64,000 nucleotides of DNA, taken from assembly GCA_037974965.1 (NCBI GenBank), contig JBBPFI010000003.1, positions 2,170,001 through 2,234,000 of the forward strand, written 5' to 3'. The stretch is from Dacryopinax spathularia. Its lineage: Eukaryota; Basidiomycota; Dacrymycetes; Dacrymycetales; Dacrymycetaceae. Shown here in pieces: positions 22,593 to 33,664 of this stretch (its first letter is position 1; every line of letters starts with the position of its first letter). The translations under genes and the position numbers were made by a program. The notes under the pieces are model-generated. The model searched no databases, was not told the origin of the DNA, and worked only from the letters and a program-made list of their open reading frames with translations.

Positions 22593-23074
22593 CTAATGAT
22601 GTACCCGGCTAGGCGTCGGCTGGGTAGTGGCAACCTCGTGGTGGAACACTTCGAAATCCTGCGTGTGGCCAGGACCCATATTCACTCGGACCGTGTAGCC
22701 CTGCGCACATAGAGAGTCAGCCTGCGTCGAGCCTAATGAGGAACTCAAGATGGAGAACGTACTGTGGCGTCCACAGCAACGATTTGCCCGACTTTGCCTC
22801 TGGCCGGCCCGTCCAAGACCCGGACGAAGGTGTGCACCGGAAGGGCACGGGCGGCGAGGTATGACTCGTCGTCGTCGTACAGATCGCGGGCTTGGACTTC
22901 TTGCTCCGAGACGGCCAGTGAGCGTGAGTAGAGCTCTGCGATCAGCTCCGTGGTGTCGACATTGCGGAGGGAAAGGGCGGCGGATTGACCGGTAGCTCCA
23001 GCTCGGAAACTGGGAGCGGCAGAGACTACAGCGGCGGCGCTGACGAGGGACAGGAGAACAGCGGCGAACTTCAT
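22593..23074 (-). CDS. small secreted protein 4 (SH3/KOW-like), SSP4
   Basis: Two exons, 22763-23074 and 22593-22700, with a 62-nt intron at the conserved site after VDAT, predicted 139 residues. The signal peptide MKFAAVLLSLVSAAAVVSA is followed by LSLRNVDTTELIAELYSRS, the linker DLYDDDESY, the KOW-like VRVLDGPARGKVG, exon 2 GYTVRVNMGPGHT and the C terminus VHH. The reading frame is intact, so all four copies look functional. Purifying selection is suggested by preserved core residues and intron position despite divergent linkers and flanks. The in-frame Met at 23125 falls in leader sequence and is not preferred. Confidence 0.75.
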
Positions 23075-23264
23075 GTTGACAGATGATGGGGTTGGTGAGG
23101 TGTAAGGGGTTGCTTTTGGAAGCAAGATGCAGGTCAGCGTCGCTCTGTACTCGTGTTTGATGGCTGCTTACCGTCCGGCGCGGTGGAGGGAAGGTGGAAG
23201 GTGTGGTTAAGGTAGAGGGGGCTTTGAAGACCAGCTTGGGGAGCTCGAGGTAGTTCTGAAGCGT

Positions 23265-23274
23265 CTATAAGTAG
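23265..23274 (-). promoter_or_regulatory. conserved SSP promoter element, copy 4
   Basis: CTATAAGTAG, 200 nt upstream of the SSP4 start codon. Confidence 0.55.
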
Positions 23275-24120
23275 TCATGGAGAATGCCCAGAGGAACTGA
23301 ATCGTGACAAGTCTTCCGACCTCTTTCTCCCCCTTCCCGACTCTTCTCCATGGATTACCGTCCTGGCACGTCCATGACCTGGCCCTTCTGCATCGGATCA
23401 CAATCCTCGAACACGCTGACGAGTAGGATCTTCGCCCATGGCTGACCCGACATGTTGATCATGGGTACCAGAGAACCCCGCCACGTATCGGAGTTACCAG
23501 CAGAATCTATGCCCGACTCCAGAGACTTCCTGCATCCACCTCCTCGGCTAGTCATGCTGGGCCTATCATGCTGACATGTTGACCACTCCGTTTCAGAAAA
23601 CTCGGGGGTTGGGGCTGCAAATGAACGAAGCGTTGTGTCTATGCAGGTGTTTCAACTCCCTGCGGTACTTGAACCTGTTCAGCAACGCCTCTCCCGCGAC
23701 CAGGAGAATACGCATGGGAACTTTGCGCGAAGCTCGCGAGCTGCATTTTTTCCCGGTTCCGGCTATAATTCATTGGCTGACCGTGCTGACATGCTGACCT
23801 GTTGACTACTTGGTTCCAGAAGCTCGCGCTTTGCCATTACCATTGGACAAGGAATGTGCTTATGCTTGTGTTTCATATTCCTGCGATGCACGAAAGGTGC
23901 GCAACGGGGGACAATGCACAGTTGACACAGGCCGATGACATAAAGACCCCGCCCGCTCTAATATTCCTGTAGATGGTTTTCCCACGGTAAACACGCTCGA
24001 ATTACCGCCTGACAGGCACAGTACGGTAAAATGTCCCTCACATCGCCGTTCAATCTTTCTGGGAGCGCTGATCGCGCCATCCGCGCTCGCTGACCACTCT
24101 GAGAAGAGACAGCGGAGAGG

Positions 24121-24808
24121 GCTTGGATTGAAGTTAGCGCCGGTGATAAGGATGCAACCAGCTAGTGAGAGCCTGATGGAAGCGCAACATGTAAAGGCAG
24201 TGAAGGGGACGCCGTGGGCGGATGGGCACTGATGAATCTAAGTAATTTGCGAGGGTTCAAAGTGTAAAAACGGGATGACGGAACGAACATCACGTACACA
24301 GAGCATGGCAGTGAAGGGGAGTGAGAAGCAAGTGGAAGGTGAGTAAAGAGCGGTGACCGCGGAGTGATGCATGCGGAAATTCAGCGAGAATAGATGGTGC
24401 TTAGCTCAGCTCGTCCCAAACGTGTTTGGATGTTATGGGACATGCACATTCGCCGAAACGGAGACGACAAAGCAGAAGCAGACTTGCCTGTATTCCTGCA
24501 CTCACAACGCTGGACCGGGTTCGGTTGTAACGACGGCACGCTCTGGACCGTTGTATGATAGAGGTGGTAAGGCAAAGTCAGCACAAGTATACAGGAAGTC
24601 CTATTGGGGACGATAGCATTGGAAGGAACTACAGGGTTTATGTGTGACAGGAAACCGTGGCTGACAAAAGTGTGAGGAGGATGGTGGTGATGGGGGAAGT
24701 GGAGGGTGTTGGTGAGCGATCGTGTGAGAAACGACGACGAAGTCAAGAATAAACTAGTGGATGATGGGCATAGATGGAGAAGTGTCTCTACTGCTTCTAC
24801 GCCCACGT
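24121..24808. other. region between SSP unit 4 and the RPB1 stop codon
   Basis: No supported gene. A 197-codon minus-strand frame (24381-24974) overlaps the RPB1 last exon in another phase and is taken as a shadow. The sequence probably holds the RPB1 3' UTR. Confidence 0.4.
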
Positions 24809-27800
24809 TTACTCCCACGAGGGCGAGGACTGGTACGTTCCTTTGTACGCGGACCCCGAGGTGCCTTGCCCGTTCTGCTGATTCCCGCGAGCGGGGCTTG
24901 CTGCTCCGCCATAGGCCGGTGATGTTGGCGCTAGAGTGCACGGTCAGTGAACCAAAAAAAACGAAGAGAAGCAAAATGGCTTACAGTAGGCGGGAGAAGC
25001 AGGCGAATAGCTCGGGGAAGCAGGAGACATCATCGCTGGCGAAGTGGGCGAGTACGCAGGCGAGGTGATCCGCGCTGGCGACGTTGGCGAGTAGCGCGGA
25101 GACGCAGGACTGGCCTGCATCGGGCTTGTGGGCGAGTACTGCGGCGAGGTCGGGCTGTAGCGTGGGCTGGCAGGGGAGAAATGAGGGGAAGTCGGCGAGT
25201 ACTGCGGACTCGTCGGTGTGTACTGCGGCGAGGTCGGCGAGTATTGAGGGGAAGTGGGCGAGTATTGTGGACTCGTCGGTGAGAAGCCAACTGCACCGCG
25301 AGCAGCGCGGGGGTTGGGCGATGTCGGCGAGAATGACGGAGACGTCGGCGAGTAAGTTGGAGACGTTGGGGTATAGGCCGGGCTCGTTGGAGTATACGCT
25401 GGGGACGTCAATTGGAGACCTGGGGACGTCGGCGAGTAGGTGGGCGAGGTTATCATACCGCCTGCGCCGCGAGGGTTGTAGAAAGGCGAGGTCGCGCCAG
25501 CACCCAGTGGGGAAGTGAGGAAGGGCGACGTCGCTCCCGCGGCGTAGCCTGGTGATGTCGGCACGAATGGCGATGTCGGTGAGTAAGTCGGAGACGTTGG
25601 TGCATAGCCAGGAGAGGCGGCACCGGCACCCAGAGGACTCCGGCCAATTGGGTTCTGGTACGACATTTCGTCGGCGCCCGCCATGACCAAGGGTGAGAAT
25701 GCGGCTGCTTCAGCCCTGAATCCTCCATCGTACGACGGAGAGCGGTCGTAGGGAGTCATTGATCCTGCAGCAGGCGTCATCCCTCCATCCATACCGAATT
25801 CGGCGGCGGTGATGGTCTCATCGATCGGCACATCCTTCAACATGTCCATGTCGAGATAGACGTCGAAAGAGCCAGTGCCTAGCGGGGCCACCTGCCCGAA
25901 CATGATGTTCTGGGCAATCCCGCGACAATCGTCCTTCTCGCCCATTGCCGCGGCCTCGAACAGGATTTCAACGGTCTCTTCGAAGGAGCTGCGCATCAAA
26001 GCGCCAGCATCCGTTCGGTTGATACCGTGGCGAGTGATTGACATCAGCGTCCCGCGGTACGTCATAATATCGCACAACAGAGCGAGATGGCGGAAGTTGA
26101 CGTAGGAACCATCGAACTCGAGCACTTCACGAAGCTCCGTCATCAGGACTGCGCGCGCTGCCTCAATGCCTAAGACTTCGAAAGCTTCGAGAAGTGAGTT
26201 GGTGGTCGTCCTGGTCGCGTCAACGCCTTCTACGCTGAGAACCTTTTTGAGATTGATGCCTTCCGTCTCCAACATCCAGTCATCCTTATCCGTGCGGTAG
26301 TCCCCTTCTGGTGACAGGACCGTCTTGCTGTCTTGGACCATGAACGCACGTGAGATGCCGTCAACACCACGCAGACTGATGGAGTTCAGCATCGTGTTCT
26401 CCAGCTTGCGCAGGAACACGTCTTCCTCAACGGTGCCACCTTCGTCCTTGTCAGACGTGTTGTTGATAACACGGCACCGGATGATAAGCTTTTCGGCATT
26501 ATCTTCAGACCAAATGACGAAGATGTCGGACTGGAAGGCTTCGGAGATCTTGCTCGCAACGTAGCTCATTTCGAGCTTCTTGTCAAGCATTTGCGCACGA
26601 TCTAACTCGAGGCGAAGAAGCCAAGGAGACTGAAGGTGCATTTTCTGCTCGATCTCCTCATCTGGAATTGAGAAGAACGCTTCCACGAAATCGCGATCTT
26701 CTTCGATGCAAGTCGTGGACGGTTCTGGATCATAATAGATCTCGGTAGATTTCGTGATGGTACGGAGCGTCGCGTGAGCGAGCTCAGTGAGGACCGCCTT
26801 GGAGGCTTCTGGTGAGATGGCAATCTCGGGGTCGAGATACACTTTCAAGCGGGGTGTCTTGAGGTGGGTGGCGACATTGATGATTTCCTTTAACCGAGGA
26901 ACACCGAGAGTAACGTTCTTGCTGGAGACACCGGCATAGTGGAACGTATTCAGGGTCATTTGCGTGGCGGGTTCACCGATGGACTGAGCAGCCAGGACAC
27001 CGCACATTTCTCCGGCATGCACACGTGACCGAAGGAATTGTTGCTCAATTTCACCGACGATGAAATCGAAGGCCACCTTCTGCAGGTGGTGTTCTTCGAT
27101 AACTCGGCGGACCGCAAGCTGCTCCCGTACCATGATCTGGAAGAGAAGCGTCGCATCCTCCTGCATGCGGCGGGCTAGCGGGTCATTCCCCGGGACCACT
27201 TGCAGCTTCGTACAAAGGATCTTGACCTCGTCAATGACGTAGACCGGATCGAGATCGCTCGGCCGGCGACGGTCGATCTCGAACGCTGCCTTGGCGTTCT
27301 GGATGATACGGGAAATCGGGACAGGCAGGACGAGACGCTTGGGGGGCCCAGTCGGGAAGATGAAGTTGCGAAGAGTATGACGATCTTGCTCAAGCTGAGC
27401 AAACTCCTCGTCGAGCCTCTTCTGCACCTCGAACTCCTTTTTCGGGTCGATGATGCCGACCTGAAGCGCATTCCGGGAGAAGCCGGCGCCTGCACCAGCA
27501 AGGATGTCGACACGGAAGTTCTTCTGGAACACCTTGTCGCTGACCGTGAGAAGCGACATCTTCTGTTCTTCCACCTGGGCGCCGTCCATGCCGTCTTCAC
27601 CGTAAGTCCATTGGAGGACATCGCCAAGCGAATTCCGCACAGTTCCGTCGTAAGCGACCATGACATCCTCCATCGCCTTGACGAGACGACGTTGGATATA
27701 ACCGGTCTCGGCGGTCTTGACAGCGGTATCGATGAGACCTTCACGACCAGCCATAGCGTGGAAGAAGAACTCTTGCGGCGTCAAACCGCGAAGATACGAG

Positions 27801-30699
27801 TTTTCGACGAAGCCTCGAGATTCCGGGCTGAAATCGTCCTTGGTGAAGTGTGGTAGCGTGCGGTGCTTGAAGCCGAAGGGGATACGCTGGCCCTCGACGT
27901 TCTGCTGACCCACCATCGCAGTCATTTGCGAGATGTTTATGAAGGAACCCTTCGAACCAGCAGTCGTCATCGTCTTGACGTTGTTGTCGCGCTTCAAGCT
28001 CTGCTGAGCGGACTTGCCGGACTTGTCACGGACTTGATTGAGAATGCCGTTCACGATGGCCTCGAATGATTCGCGGATGGTCATACCCGGCCGCGGCTTG
28101 AGCAGCCCCTTCGTGGCTTCCTCTACAACCTTGCGCACGTCCTCCTTCGCTTGCTCGATATTGGCCATGATCGACTTCTCTGTCGGTTTATCGGGAACGG
28201 TGTCACCGATACCAATGGAGAAGCCGTTGTGGAATAGCCAATAGTTGACAACGGTTTGAATACCGCCGATCATGTCACGCGCTACTTCTGGTCCGCGTTC
28301 ACGGAAGACGACGTGAATGAGACCGCCAGCAGAAGATCCAACAACACCCTTGTTGAAGATACCCATTATGACTTCGCCGTTCTCGATGATCATCGCATCG
28401 TCATTCACCGGGTTCCCGATCGACAGATTTCCGTTGACAAGGTTAATGCCTTGCGGAATGACGAGGGCGATGATTTGTTTGCCGGACCAGAGCGGCTTGG
28501 GTTTGATGATCGCTGGGTGCGGGATCGTTCCGTCCCAGTCAGGGACCCAGAGAAGGATGTTTTGCACAAGAGGCCAGTCCAGGAAGATATCGCGCTGCGT
28601 CATCTTGTAGATACCGGCAAGCGTGTCTTGCACGATACCCATGACAGGCTTGTTTGCTTGCGGCGATACGATCTGACCGTGGGGTTAGCCTGATCCACGC
28701 GTGACATTGATTGCGCATACCTGGCGAGGCACCCATGCAATCTCCTTCAGCTCGGCTCGCGTCTCCTCGCTCTGAGGAACGTGCAAGTTCATCTCATCAC
28801 CGTCAAAATCGGCGTTGTAGGGAGGCGTGCTGGAACAGGTTAGCATGGCCAGATGCCTAGCCATGTTTATACTTACACGGAAAGGTTGAGCCGGAAAGCT
28901 GATCACCGCATCAGAATTGATCCCGGCATCATAAGCAACTTGACTCACTAGAATAAGGCATAACCCGAACACGATGGGCCATCATGGACATCTTGTGCAA
29001 CGATGGCTGCCGGTTGAACAGCACATAGTCGCCGTCCCGGAGATGCCGCTCGACGACCCAGCCGATCTGCAGACTGACATCACCCCGCTTGTACCTCAAG
29101 TCTATACGTTCGCCCGTGTCGCGGATGATATAGCGAGCGCCGGGGTATTCTACAGGTCCGTTTCTTACGAGTTCCGTGAGACGTTCGATATTATACTTGG
29201 TCACTGCAAACATCATCAGCATTCGTTCGCATGGCGAGGGTTAATGGCGCTCACCTCGCTCAGGGTATGTGAGCGTCATGGCAATACTTCTAGGCACGCC
29301 GACCTCGTCCAGCGCAATATTAGGATCACCAGTAATGACAGTACGCGCGGAGAAGTCGACACGCTTGCCCATAAGGTTACCACGCAGCCGGCCCTCCTTG
29401 CCTTTTAACCGTGAGCGGATCGCCTTGACCGGCCTACCGCTCTTTTGCATCGCGCGAGGCAAGCCAGCTATCTCGTTATCCATGTATGTTGCAACATGGA
29501 ACTGTGCGAGTTTAGCTCGGCGCAGACAACGAGTTGTCTAGCCAGCACTAACCTGGAGAAGCTGCTCAATCTCCGATACCACATGCGCCGGTGCACCCTC
29601 GGCGTCATGCTTCCTCAAGGTCGCGCTTGTCTTGAGAATATCCGCAAGCTTGTACGTCAAGTCGTCCTCGCTTCGGAGAGAGTCGGACATGATCGACGGT
29701 CGAACTTGCGGTGGCGGGACGGGAATGACCGACAGGATCATCCATTCCGGTCGTGCGTATCGTTCGGACAGGCCCATGATGCGGAGATCGCTCAGCGGAA
29801 TCTTTCGGAGGATCGAATGGGCCTCTGCGGCGGTTAGGAGTCGCTTTTCAGGCTGAGCCATCTTCGAATCCTGAGCGGAAGTCAGCCACCGCAAAACACG
29901 TTGCCAGCAGGCGCGACGCACCTCGTCATCATCGTCTTTCCTCTTCTTATACACGAGGAACAGCTTCAACCCATCCTTCCGGATTAACGGCTGGATATGC
30001 CCGCAACCACCATGTGACGGCCGCTGAGGCTTCTCCGGGTCCTCCTCCTCCTCCTTCAGATCGTCCGACTCGCACAGCATTTTCCCCTTACAATACTCCC
30101 AAACCACCTGCAATCGCTTCTTCGGGTTGTCAGCTCGCCTGACGAGCGTCCGGAACGTCTCATCGCCCAGGTCGGCCTTGAGCTTTCCGCAGTTCACGCA
30201 GATACACTCCAAGATCTTCTTGACCTTGACGAGGAAACCTAAGGTTGAAAATTAGTCATCCAGCTCAAATCGCGTCGTTCGTGCTTGCGCACCTGCATGA
30301 TACACCGGCCTGGCCAGCTCAATGTGTCCAAAGTGCCCCGGACAGTCTCCCGGCCCCTCTCCACATGTCTGGCACTTGTAGTTCCGGTCTATTGTGCCCA
30401 TCCGCGGATCCATCAACCCTCCCACTCGCGGCCTATACCCGGACTCGTCCATCACCTCCGAATGCTCGATCTTCGCGACTGAGTACGCTTTCTATTCACG
30501 TGGATTGGACGTTGGATTGCATTGAGACGGCGCGTTGAAGCAAGAAAGGAACATAGGAAAGACACGTCAGCGGTTGCCACGCAACATCAAATGACTAGGA
30601 ACGCACGATCTCCTCAGGACTCATGATCCCGAACTGCACCTCGCGCACCTTGTGCACAGGTGCAGCGGAGTACGTGACGGTCTGTGCGAACATCGACAT
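24809..30699 (-). CDS. RPB1: RNA polymerase II largest subunit
   Basis: Ten exons (30607-30699, 30293-30491, 29922-30238, 29553-29870, 29255-29501, 28949-29203, 28877-28898, 28721-28829, 24985-28672, 24809-24930) sum to 5,370 nt and encode 1,789 residues. The N-terminal zinc-binding region has [17 protein letters not shown]. The catalytic NADFDGD is at 489-495, with magnesium-binding aspartates 491, 493 and 495. The bridge/trigger region and the funnel follow in the long exon. The C-terminal domain (about 1538-1789) has about eleven exact YSPTSP heptads mixed with many variants, plus a non-heptad tail ending SPSWE. One exon is only 22 nt. The 51-nt intron at 29871-29921 keeps the frame open and could be retained. 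This is the catalytic core of Pol II in the nucleus. Confidence 0.95.
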
Positions 30700-31592
30700 A
30701 TTGGCTGTTGTATTCCGGTGGTGAAATGATAGACAGAAACGAGTGGTAGATTAGGCGGCGCGGTTGACAACAGAACTTTCACTAGCGACGTTTGTCGCTC
30801 TCGCTCGCCGATTCCGGCCTCAAAGTCGAGCTCCTTTCAGCCACGGGTACGCCAGCACAGTCCAGTAGATGCACTATAGACGATGATTGACGAGTGGTGG
30901 ACGACGAGGAGGTGCGAAAGGACGACGGCGAGGTGGTCGACAAGGCCAACAACGACTGAGCTGAGCGTACCGCGAATGGCGCGGCACTATCCGAGCTCGG
31001 AGGCAAAAGTCTGTTTCAGGGCCGGCTCTTCTCTCCGCGGAGCCGTAAGCGCCCTTCGCAAAACGGCGGCGACGATGACTCGCGTCCCGTCCTCCACTTT
31101 TCTACTCGCATCATCGCCTGCGAAGAGTTTCTACATTGTCATCGATCATGTTGAATGAGTGAATTTTGGATGACTGGCACGGCATCGAGAGGGGAGCACG
31201 CAAATAAGACATACCAGTATCACCCCTGAGTCCTAGCCAAGTCTGCACCAGTTGATTTGGGCAGGCATAAGGATGGCAAACTCAATGCGCATCAAAAGTT
31301 CCGACTTCTGGTGCTCATCGTGACTACGACGTCAAAGGCTCCATAGCCTTTCTCCTGACCTCCTTGTCCCTGACGCCACTAAGTAATTGGTGACATCTCT
31401 GCCTGACCCCTCACTTGAATTGCTCAGTGATCGAGTTTGATCGGGGAAAGAAGCGCCCTTCGACGGGACCAAAAATTCCGGTCAGAGAGCCCTGGCTAGG
31501 GTTCACCGAGGCTTCTGTTGACACTATACCTCCTGCTACTTTTGCTTCTAAAAAGGTAGTCACATTACTACTAAATAGTCGGTGCAGGTACC
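30700..31592. promoter_or_regulatory. divergent promoter region RPB1 / UTP18
   Basis: About 0.9 kb between two divergent housekeeping starts. No supported gene. Short frames at 30782-31158 on both strands are taken as chance. Confidence 0.4.
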
Positions 31593-33664
31593 ATGTCAAA
31601 GCCAACAAAACGACCGCGGGCGTCATCCCCTGTCCCACCTGCTTTCCCTGCATCCACCTCCACTGCTCCTGATACCCGACCCACCTCGACGAGCACCGCT
31701 CAACCACCGGCCAAAAAGACCAAAAAGTCGAAGAAATCCAAGCGCGTCCGCCTAGCTCATCTGGCCGACGGTCCAACAGGGAGCGAAGGGTTCGAGTTCT
31801 CCGAAGAGCAGCGGAAAAAGTTAGAGGATGAGAGTGCGAAGGATGAGGAGGAAAGGAGGTTGGAGGAGATGCTTTTTGGGAAGCCTAAGCGGAGGAAGGT
31901 TGGGAAGGGGAAGGGGAAGGAGGAAGAGGAGCATGAAGGAGAGCCAGAGGAGAGCGGAATGGGTCATCTGGAGGATGCTGATGTGCGTTTTCAACTTATA
32001 GGAGACGGAAGAGTAGCTGATGAGTACAAAGCTGTTCTTCATGGATGCTCCGGCTGGAGACGACCCGATGGGCGACCTGCCAGAAACAGACATAATAGCA
32101 GCAGCAGAAGACGCCGCCCTCGAGCTCTCCGGATCCGGCGATTCCGAAGACGAAGATGAGGAGGACGCCAACGAATTCGGCGGCTTCTCCTCCTCATCCG
32201 AAGCAGAGCCCGACGAACCCGCCTCTCCTCCTCCTTCTTCCGCTGCAGCCCACCCTCTCGCCGCTCTAGCCATGGGCAGCAAGAAGAAACCTGCCGCGTG
32301 GACAGACCCGTCCGACTCCACACTCCAGATCTCGCTCGCCTCGTCCAACCGACTACGCAAACTGCGTGTATCAGCGGACGAAGATGCCGTCTCGGGGAAA
32401 GAATACGAGCTCCGCCTCAGACGGCAGTTCGAGAAGCTCCAGCCAGCACCAGCATGGGCCAAACCTTCCAAAAAGAAGCGGCAAGCAAGAGAGACCGAGG
32501 AAGGAGACACGGAAGAGCTAGACGACCTCCTACACGGGACCGCCGACCTGGTCCGCGCCGACCGACCTACTGCCTTACCGTCCGGAGAGCTCCTGCTCAC
32601 CCGCCTAGCAGACGGCAACCTCGCTTCCCCCACAGCAGGAGCAGTCCACAGCGCATCCTTCCACCCCACCCTCCCCGTACTCCTCACCGCAGGCGCAGAC
32701 AGGCGCGCAAAACTCTTCTCCATCGACGGAGTGCATAACCCTCTCCTTCAGTCCCTTCACTTGGCCGACCTGCCCCTTACGCACGCCGTGTTCCACCCGT
32801 CGGGGGATAGCATTTTCCTCGCTGGACCGAGGCCGTATTTCTACACGTATGACCTGGCCTCTGGCAGTCTGTCACGCTCGCCACGCGGGCTGTGGGGCTC
32901 TCCTGGCGCCAGAAATCCGGGTTCAGAAGAGGCAGATCGCAGCCTGGAGATCTCGGAGTTCTCCCCTGATGGACGCACCCTCGCGGTGGGAGGGAGAAGG
33001 GGACACGTCTATTTTGTCGACACCCGCTCAGGAGGAGCGAGCGCCCAAGTCACCGGCGGCGTCAAGCTCAACAGCGGCGTCGTCTCCCTCCGCTGGGCCC
33101 AGCCTCAGGGAAAGGAGCTCATCGTAGTAGGCGAAGACGCCGAAGTCTACCTATTCGACGTGGCAGAACGACGATGCGTCAGAAGATGGAGGGACGACGG
33201 TGCTTATGGTGCTAGCGCGCTTGAAGTGAGCAGGGACGGGCAGAGGATGGCCATTGGTGCGAGGACGGGGATTGTCAGTCTTTATGATGCCCAGGCGGCG
33301 AGGTATGGACCGAGTGAGGGGACGACGGGGAACCCGAAGCCTGTAAAGACGGTTATGAACTTGACGACAAGGATCACCTCCTTGCGGTTTAACAATACGA
33401 CGGAGATATTGGCGCTGGCGTCGAAGGACCGAAAGGACCAGCTCAGGATGGTGAATCGCCTTATCTATCACCCTAAAGCTCTTGTCCTAATTCTGTTGAC
33501 AGATGCACGTCCCGAGCAATACAGTCTTCTTCAACTGGCCCACATCTGGCACACCCCTCGGCCACGTCACGAGCGTCGATTTCTCTTCTGGGAGCGAGTA
33601 TGTCGCTGTGGGGAATACGAGAGGCAGGGTCCTGTTATACCAGCTTCGGCACTACATGCATTAG
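31593..33664 (+). CDS. UTP18: U3 snoRNA-associated protein UTP18 (WD40)
   Basis: Three exons (31593-31982, 32032-33450, 33503-33664) encode 656 residues. The N-terminal third is Lys/Ser-rich (KKTKKSKKSKRVR, a likely nuclear/nucleolar signal) and acidic, with the family hallmark LEDADLFFMD at the first junction. The C-terminal half is a WD40 propeller, with repeats such as VHSASFHPTLPVLLTAGADR and ISEFSPDGRTLAVGG, and a last blade FFNWPTSGTPLGHVTSVDFS ending QLRHYMH. UTP18 belongs to the UTP-B part of the small-subunit processome and is needed for 18S rRNA maturation. Its 3' end converges on, and may overlap by about 30 nt, the SPO22-like gene on the other strand. Confidence 0.88.

Larger units (their letters stand above)
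22440..24120 (-). repeat. SSP repeat unit 4
   Basis: Copy 4. It has the 3' flank CACCTTATCAACGAACATCTTAG (about 22524), SSP4, the promoter element, and upstream blocks matching copy 3: TGCTGACATGTTGACC followed by ACTCCGTTTCAGAAAAC (about 23569-23602), CGCGACCAGGAGAATACGC (about 23695) and GGTTCCAGAAGCTCGCGC (about 23813). Confidence 0.75.

Noticed and set aside
24381-24974. 197-codon minus-strand frame starting in the RPB1 tail intron
   Set aside because: It overlaps the RPB1 last exon in another phase, and its composition is low-complexity His/Ser/Pro.
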